From Tetmemena sp. SeJ-2015 (Eukaryota > Ciliophora > Spirotrichea > Sporadotrichida > Oxytrichidae), in NCBI GenBank assembly GCA_027382625.1, contig JAJKFJ010024610.1, forward strand, positions 1 through 13,064: a stretch of DNA of 13,064 bases, in the 5' to 3' direction. Shown here one piece after another: positions 8,071 to 13,064 of this stretch (the stretch's first letter is position 1; the number at the start of each line of letters is the position of its first letter). Made by a program: the position numbers and the translations under genes. Under the pieces are notes generated by a model. The model was given only the letters and a program-made list of their open reading frames with translations, made no database searches and had not been told where the DNA came from.

Positions 8071-8649
8071 TCACAGGTCTCTCACTTGCAAATTAAAAAA
8101 ATAAATTATAAAATATTCACTCACAACAAATTATAGCTGAGAATTTAATAAAAAAGAGAATTAAATTAGATATTAAATTAAAATGGAGTAAATGAGTGGC
8201 AGTTGAAGTGTGTCAGATTTAAATAATAATTACACCATTCGATTCAGCATCAAATTCTAAGAACTTTTCATTCTTGCGACTTTTGTGTGGGAGTGCTCAG
8301 TCAAGAGTTATAAGCGACACAAGTTTAGATGAAGATGATGATGAAGATTAGGAAGAATGTGCGCGACATATCTCGCTGCTAAGAGGTGCTGCGAAGATGA
8401 TTAAAGAAGAAACTCATATTAATTTTTGATAAGCTATCGAACAAGCTACAGATCAGGGGGTGAATCTACGATTTCAACTGTCACCATTTTGCAACTCTCC
8501 ATTTATTATTTTAACCAATCACCGATTTTAATTAAAATTCCTACTATAATTGATTTGCTACCAGAAAGTGATCCAAATGCATCGAGCACTGCAGCATTAT
8601 TCCAAGTAGTATAAAGACACTAGTTCGGCTGCTTTCCAATGAATTACAT
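8071..8649 (-). CDS. Hypothetical 192-codon minus-strand frame spanning repeat A copy 2 (ciliate code)
   Basis: ATG 8649-8647 begins MQFIGKQPNQCLYTTWNNAA, and TGA 8073-8071 ends it; the phase is TGA-free back to 8727. Following residues include FGSLSGSKSIIVGILIKIGD, WLKQQM, and VRQLIKNQYEFLLQSSSQHL. About a dozen TAA/TAG codons must be Gln. Copy 1, read the same way, keeps WNN, DWL-x-QQM (both Gln as TAA in both copies), IRQLIKNQYEFLLQSSSQHL, SHTKVAR and LNRM, so several of these codons are conserved. Against this, base changes in the 331-base ungapped part fall about 16/21/15 on codon positions 1/2/3, with no third-position excess. Another frame on the opposite strand fits the substitutions slightly better. 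The family is unknown and no domain or localisation signal is seen. Confidence 0.3.
8135..8605 (+). repeat. Repeat A, copy 2 (longer member)
   Basis: This is the inverted partner of 667-1105 and about 31 bases longer in its 3' part. The core 8391-8451 differs from copy 1 at only two of 61 positions. The run of GAT/GAA triplets at 8329-8348 is the most diverged part. There is no target-site duplication or terminal motif that I could identify at either end. Confidence 0.85.
8196..8429 (+). CDS. Alternative 77-codon plus-strand frame in repeat A copy 2
   Basis: This frame lies between TGA 8193 and TGA 8427 and contains one TAA and one TAG. It reads FLRLLCGSAQSRVISDTSLD, then an acidic run (DEDDDEDQEE), then HISLLRGAAKMIKEETHINF. 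Copy 1 on the minus strand gives LLCGSAHQRIISDTS, an acidic/polar run, and HISLLRGATKMIKEETHINF with the same TGA. Overall about two thirds of residues match, and changes at the third codon position are the most common (21 versus 16 and 15), a slight coding signal. Copy 1 has an in-frame TGA near the start of this frame, and there is no ATG at the 5' edge. It competes with the minus-strand frame; at most one is likely real. Confidence 0.25.
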
Positions 8650-8727
8650 TTATTCATAAATTAATACTGAATTATTGAGTCTAGCAGTAATATGAAAATA
8701 ACTCGTACTAATCAGTTCCGTTGCAAA

Positions 8728-9015
8728 TCAATTGACAATAATAGTCCCATATATTTTTTATATGCAAGTCATAATACTAATTTTAAGATTCAAGAGTATT
8801 CAAATCATACCAAAACGGGTCATATTGCCATTAGAAAAATCTAATATAATTAATTTATTATCTTTAAATTTTTATCTTTGGTCAACACTAGAGGTAGAAT
8901 GCTAGATTTAAAACAAATATAAATGAGACATAAAGCATATATAGTTTAAATTATTATTGCTTACTGTATAAATAAGTTGAATTTAATATTAATTGATAAT
9001 TTAAATAATTATAAA
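8728..9015. other. AT-rich spacer
   Basis: No gene, RNA or strong repeat is visible; the sequence is increasingly pure A/T towards 8990-9025. Confidence 0.5.
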
Positions 9016-9200
9016 TTAAATAATTTGGTTCTTGATGTAATAAACTTCATCTTATATCCAGCCATAGTGGTCAGTTGAGTCTACTCTATTGTACAGCAAT
9101 GCTGCGGACATATACCGTTAAGGGGTGCTAGAATAATGAGAATTAATTATCATTTATCTTACAAAGCAACATGAGAATATTAAATACTATCTCATTTTGA

Positions 9201-9587
9201 GTTAGTTAGTTTGGAGAAGGGGAGTCATTTATAAATGAGAAATCCTTAATTGATATACTGTAAGCTGTCTATGCTGTTAAATAAATTGTGGAAGCAGGAA
9301 GAGCTGTTGACCTGCAATCAGAATGGGTTCCATGGTCTAACAGTATATTTCAAATACGAAGTTGGTCTTACTAAATTGAGAAATTTGGCTCGCACTATAA
9401 TTATCAATCTAGTAACTTCTCGCTTATAGATAATTAATTATAATATATTTATCAAATATACTCATTGTTTTTAATTTTGCAAAAAGAAAATTGTGATTTA
9501 AAATTAAATTATTTGTTACTCAGAATATCATTTATGTATTTTTAAACTTTATAAATTAATGAATTAATCTCTATAGTTATTTATTGA
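9201..9587 (+). CDS. Hypothetical frame in small G+C-richer island (two competing phases)
   Basis: The phase from 9201 to TGA 9585 reads GEGESFINEKSLIDILQAVY, then AVKQIVEAGRAVDLQSEWVP, with TAA read as Gln. The +1 phase from ATG 9235 has a single TAA and then about 59 codons free of any stop (KLSMLLNKLWKQEELLTCNQ, then NGFHGLTVYFKYEVGLTKLR). Both look protein-like, so at least one is fortuitous. A short upstream frame ending at TGA 9137 (YIQPQWSVESTLLYSNAADI) occupies a third phase. The patch 9050-9430 is richer in G+C than its flanks. No family is recognised, and no start codon is supported for the 9201 phase. Confidence 0.2.
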
Positions 9588-9796
9588 TGATATAGTGAGA
9601 TGGCGCCAGCCGTTTCCTATCTTTATCGGATAGTTGCCTGAGTAAGTAATTTATAATTTCAATAAATAGCAGACCCACATATTGAAAACTATCGCAAAAC
9701 AAAAATGTTATTCAAATTAATTATAATAATATTAAATATACTCCATTTTATTTTGAATGCATTCAAGAATTTGAAATATTTAATCTTTTAAATAGT

Positions 9797-9864
9797 AGTT
9801 GGAGGAAAGAGTTGATGCTTCATTCTTAACCAATATCACTTTGATAAATTGCTATCCTCCAACT
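9797..9864. repeat. 10-bp perfect inverted repeat
   Basis: AGTTGGAGGA (9797-9806) pairs exactly with TCCTCCAACT (9855-9864). Two more pairs (9808-9809 with 9852-9853) follow one mismatch. The loop is about 45 bases. Its function is unknown. Confidence 0.5.
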
Positions 9865-10539
9865 TAAAAAATAAAGCTATGTTTGTTTGAATCGATACTG
9901 TTCCTTCTGCTTATTAAGAATACTGGTAATAATTAGTTCAAAAACCTTTTCTTACCCAAAACATAAGTGAGAAAGCACTATCAGCATAAGGAATAAAAAT
10001 TAAATGCTTCCTAACTCTAAGGTCTGGCTTTAAGTTGCTGAACTTAATTTTAATTTCAATCTCTAAAAATATAAATAAATAATTTTAAACTTAAAGTAGG
10101 GGACATAGAAAGATGATCATCTACACTAATTACAGAAAAAAACTTACTTCTGCATCTGATTCCATCAAAGTACTCTCCATTATAGCACCAGTCTACTTCT
10201 TCTTGAATTAATTGCAAGTTAATATAATATAGAAGTTCGATAAGTACTAAGGAACCTACAAAAAGTTCTCTATTTATGAAAGGTTATTACCGTTTAAGCA
10301 TTAACTATTGCTGTTTAACTTAATAAATTATGAAGAAGATATAAATTATTTTAAAAGACTTTATTATTAACATAAAATAGAGAATTTAAAAATAAGGCAG
10401 GAAAAATCCAAGAATTTATAATGTCAATTTTATAAGTGAATTTATTGAATTTATGCTTCAATCATTCTTGGAGAAATAAAAAAAATAAAGTATTTTGATA
10501 ATTTATAGATAAAATATATTTAAAATACAAACTAAACAT

Positions 10540-10595
10540 AAGGGGGAGGGACGAAAGTTAATCTCCTCCAACCCTTACTAGAAACCTTGCTTTCG
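10540..10595. other. Possible structured RNA element (pseudoknot-like)
   Basis: AAGGGGGAGG (10540-10549) pairs with CCTCC-AA-CCCTT (10565-10576), giving ten pairs with a two-base bulge. The loop carries CGAAAG (10552-10557), which is complementary to CTTTCG downstream (10590-10595). That is the layout of an H-type pseudoknot. The patch is conspicuously G+C-rich in an AT-rich neighbourhood and has no supported frame. No known RNA family is recognised. Confidence 0.35.
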
Positions 10596-11358
10596 GTAAT
10601 TAATCTAGGTCATTGAAATATTTTGGTGTTATTAATCCATTATAGAGTCATTTTATATAAAATTAAGGTTATATGCTTTACTCTAAAATAATTAGTCATA
10701 TATTTATTTAATCATGAGTAGTAATAAGTAGAATGAGAGATTATTCGGTAAAATAACAATCATCAAAATTATTATTCACTTCGGATATGATCATTCCTTT
10801 AGAATAAGTTAAGCCATAAACATCCTGGAATTTTTAATTATGGGAAGGACATGAAATGTGATCGTGCGAAATATAATAGAAATACAGAATTTGAAGCAGA
10901 TCAAAACAAACAGACAAGGATTTAATCAGTACTAGACACAATCTCCTGCTTTTAGAAGAACTTCTAAGTACTTAGTCCAGTTTATCTACTTTCTTAGAAT
11001 CTTAATTGTAGTTGCATTGTACATTGCTTTATTAGAATTCATAGATATTGTCCCTCTTCGAGATATATCTTAATCAAAGTTATGAATATAATATCTTATC
11101 GTAGATAGAATTTTAGCTAAACTCTGTTTCATTTTCTTAGAGTATGTTTTACTATTTTTGTAATATGAGTTTGTCTTTTAGCAGCAGCTGCTCCGAAATT
11201 TCATCTTGCTCAAAACCCATTTCCATTTAATTTCATCAAAAATTAATTTATTTATTTTTTATCAGCTACTTTTCTATATCAATTCACTTTTTTATTTCTT
11301 CAACTATTTTACTGATCACCTAATCATATCTTACCTATAATAATAAAAATTAAAATAT

Positions 11359-11387
11359 GGGCAGGAGATAATAATTTGCATCCTCCC
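11359..11387. other. Small G/C hairpin
   Basis: GGG-C-AGGA (11359-11366) pairs with TCCTCCC (11381-11387). It has seven pairs, one bulged C and a 14-base loop. It lies about 100 bases before the island starting near 11490. Confidence 0.35.
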
Positions 11388-11492
11388 TTTATGTATTTAA
11401 TTGAATTGTAGATCTGAGAAGAATAATAAAATTCTATTCATCAAATTAACTATGATCAAACATAATTAAATAGCTTTTTTAATATTTAAAAT

Positions 11493-11759
11493 ATGAGAGG
11501 GGGCAAGGACTGTATAGATGAGTTCCATTATGATGTGTCAATAAAATTCTCTAGCTGTTGTACAGAGGGGGGTCAAAGCCAATAGTATGAAGAACTCGAA
11601 GATGGCAAGAAACTTTGTATTTTGGCCCTAATCTATTTGAGCAAGCTGATGATCATTTGGTAGCTTCTGGAGCTCTACTCGGTAGCTCAGCGGATTTGTT
11701 ATTAAGAGCTTGTACGTTGCTTTCAACGACTAACTAATATCGGGGAAGCCTTATAATGA
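11493..11759 (+). CDS. Hypothetical 88-codon frame, 5' part of G+C-rich island
   Basis: ATG 11493 begins MRGGKDCIDEFHYDVSIKFS. It continues through SCCTEGGQSQQYEELEDGKK (one TAG read as Gln), then a hydrophobic stretch (LCILALIYLSKLMIIW), and ends at TGA 11757. The first 33 codons are free of any stop. ATG is preceded by an A/T-rich leader. The composition is markedly more balanced than in the flanks. From about 11600 a second phase becomes open and looks at least as protein-like, so this frame may be the N-terminal part of one gene that shifts phase, either by a true indel, an intervening segment or a sequence error. No family is recognised. Confidence 0.33.
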
Positions 11760-11995
11760 TGGGCTTAGGCGGTTGCTCTTTGTGTCTTATTGTACTCTCC
11801 TATCGTTTAAATTCTCTTTTTAGGATTATTTTAGCTGCTGATATATATGTCTTGAATCCGGAAGGAGCTCTTTATTAACTTTTTACTTTTTTTCCTTGGA
11901 AAGTCAGCACCACATCCATCTTCCTCTGTTCTTATATTTATTTTTTCAAGGGATAAATAAAAGCTAAATAAGCAATCTATAAAAAAGCGCATTGA
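11591..11995 (+). CDS. Hypothetical 134-codon frame, 3' part of G+C-rich island
   Basis: Open from a TGA at 11588 to TGA 11993, with four or five TAA codons read as Gln and no credible start. Sequence includes ADDHLVASGALLGSSADLLL, then SLIMMGLGGCSLCLIVLSYR and FRIILAADIYVLNPEGALY, suggesting one or two membrane-spanning segments. It ends in a basic tail (KAKQAIYKKAH). It is in the +2 phase relative to the 11493 frame and overlaps it by about 170 bases. A single frame change in 11590-11660 would join the acidic N-terminal part to this membrane-like part. Transporter-like character is only an impression from hydrophobicity; I do not assign a family. Confidence 0.3.
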
Positions 11996-13064
11996 CTCAA
12001 AATTTTATTAAATTTAATTTCATTTTTTAATATAAAATACCTATATTAGTGGAGAAAATTATAATTTATTAAGTCACAGTAATTATGCAGAGTAATTAAA
12101 AACTATGTATAAAATATACAAAATAATCTACAATAGATTTTAAGATTTTTATTATTGTTACAATATATTTTATCTATCCATTTCTTTTTCATATTATATC
12201 ATATATATTTTTAACTCTATGTTAAGTCTGGTAATAGAGAATAAGTATATGAATTTTTTTTAAATTAATTAACTCTATCATCAATAAGATTGGTTTTATT
12301 ATATTTAAATTATGATTTGATATGCATAAATAGATGAGTCAATACTTTTCATTCGAATATAACCGACTAAGAAAGGGTAATTAGTAGGATTAGGAATGCT
12401 GGATTTGTGATTCTTGAATGCCATATAAATATAATTTTGTATATTTATTTAGAAGTATATAGATGATATCATCAACTTAATCTGAGTTAAAGTTTGAATA
12501 AACCTTCATCTCTTTTAAATATCCCTAAAATCGATCGTCATCAGCAAATTCAAACCGTCTAATATTGTAACTTTAATCCATAAATTCTATATATATCCAC
12601 GATTGAAACTTATAAATATTTAACTGAGACCTATCTGATTAGCCTAGACATAATTATTATTTTAGATGTAATATTTAACTTAAAAATTAGAGTGTAAACA
12701 TTAATATTTTAAGTCTAAATAAATTTATTAACCTTTAAAACATTAATATCTTATTTAAAGTACTGGAAAATGTTTAAGAATACAAAGTTTAAAATTTTGG
12801 CAATGAAAAAAATTATATCTCATTACATTTCTAAGATATAAATTTACCAATAAGAAATCAGAATTTATAAGACTCTTCTTTGGTACTAAAACTAAATAAA
12901 TTAAAACCCCATAATATGATAAGAAAGTGAAAATAAGTTGCTTATTATTAATATCTTTATTAATACTTATAATCATCCTAAATTTTAACCCTAAACAGGC
13001 AATCTAAAGTCTTCTAGGAAGGTGACCTTGACGTCTGTCTCATATTCTCTGAATTTTATACCTG
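11996..13064. other. AT-rich spacer with no supported gene
   Basis: The last kilobase is AT-rich. The only sizeable frame is on the minus strand, 12976-12755. It starts with ATG (MIISINKDINNKQLIF), has 73 codons without any stop, is strongly hydrophobic and has no supporting evidence. A single AAAACCCC occurs at 12903-12910 but is not repeated, so it is not a telomere tract. The last about 70 bases (12995-13064) become more mixed in composition and could be the edge of another island cut by the window. Confidence 0.5.

Larger units (their letters stand above)
9588..11492. other. Spacer with G-rich structured patches, no supported gene
   Basis: Mainly AT-rich. Notable items are an inverted repeat at 9797-9864, a possible pseudoknot at 10540-10595 and a small purine/pyrimidine hairpin at 11359-11387. 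A GGCGCC palindrome lies at 9602-9607, with a short CTATC/GATAG stem after it. I see no coding frame with supporting evidence. Confidence 0.5.

Noticed and set aside
8197..8245. A-box/B-box-like words (TGGCAGTTGA, ATTCGATTC) suggesting a tRNA-derived SINE
   Set aside because: Both words depart from consensus at key positions, and there is no cloverleaf or poly-A tail.
8426..8614. 62-codon standard-code frame on the plus strand
   Set aside because: It lies across the longer minus-strand frame of repeat A copy 2. Its equivalent in copy 1 is broken by TGA and a frameshift, and it has no separate support.
11681..11760. tRNA-like GGTAGCTCAGCGG followed by a small hairpin (CGTTG-CTTT-CAACG)
   Set aside because: It resembles a D-arm/A box, but the loop is too long, the second hairpin has a 4-base loop, and there is no T-arm B box or acceptor stem.
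12903..12910. AAAACCCC, a hypotrich telomere-like unit
   Set aside because: It is a single copy, not a tandem, and nothing else suggests a chromosome end or a telomere-bearing transposon end.
12755..12976. 73-codon hydrophobic minus-strand frame with an ATG
   Set aside because: It lies in AT-rich spacer with no homolog in the window. Frames of this length are expected by chance here, so it is noted only within the spacer entry.

Overview
This is an AT-rich (clearly under 35% G+C by eye) eukaryote-like window with no gene I can assign to a known family. No stop-free stretch in the standard code exceeds roughly 110 codons. I see no rRNA, convincing tRNA, CRISPR array or bacterial operon layout. 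The best working guess is germline (micronuclear-type) DNA of a ciliate that reads TAA/TAG as Gln and stops only at TGA, such as a hypotrich. That rests on three weak-to-moderate points: islands of higher G+C set in very AT-rich spacer, many 100-220 codon frames closed only by TGA, and in-frame TAA/TAG codons kept between two diverged copies. None is decisive, because TGA-only frames of this length are expected by chance in AT-rich DNA. Ordinary intergenic DNA of another eukaryote, with fossil repeats, remains possible.

The firmest content is two duplicated segments. Repeat A lies at 667-1105 and again, inverted and 7 kb away, at 8135-8605. It aligns without gaps over about 330 bases (about 84% identical by hand count), with a 61-base core holding two differences. 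Repeat B lies at 2571-2850 and again in direct orientation at 5147-5412, more diverged but collinear. Each pair has one copy with a longer open frame and one that looks frameshifted.

Layout: 1-666 is AT-rich with a hairpin at 424-479. 667-1105 is repeat A copy 1, followed by a G+C-rich island at 1140-1690 with a 123-codon frame. 2263-2934 holds two overlapping opposite-strand frames around repeat B copy 1. 2935-4440 is mostly spacer. 4690-6037 holds a second island, repeat B copy 2 and a 156-codon frame. 6040-7045 is very AT-rich with palindromes. 7049-7747 is another TGA-only frame. 8071-8727 holds repeat A copy 2 and a 218-codon minus-strand frame. 9000-9590 is a small island. 9590-11490 is spacer with G-rich structured patches. 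11490-11995 is a G+C-rich island whose open reading changes frame. The rest is AT-rich. No pathway or functional partnership between these elements can be inferred.
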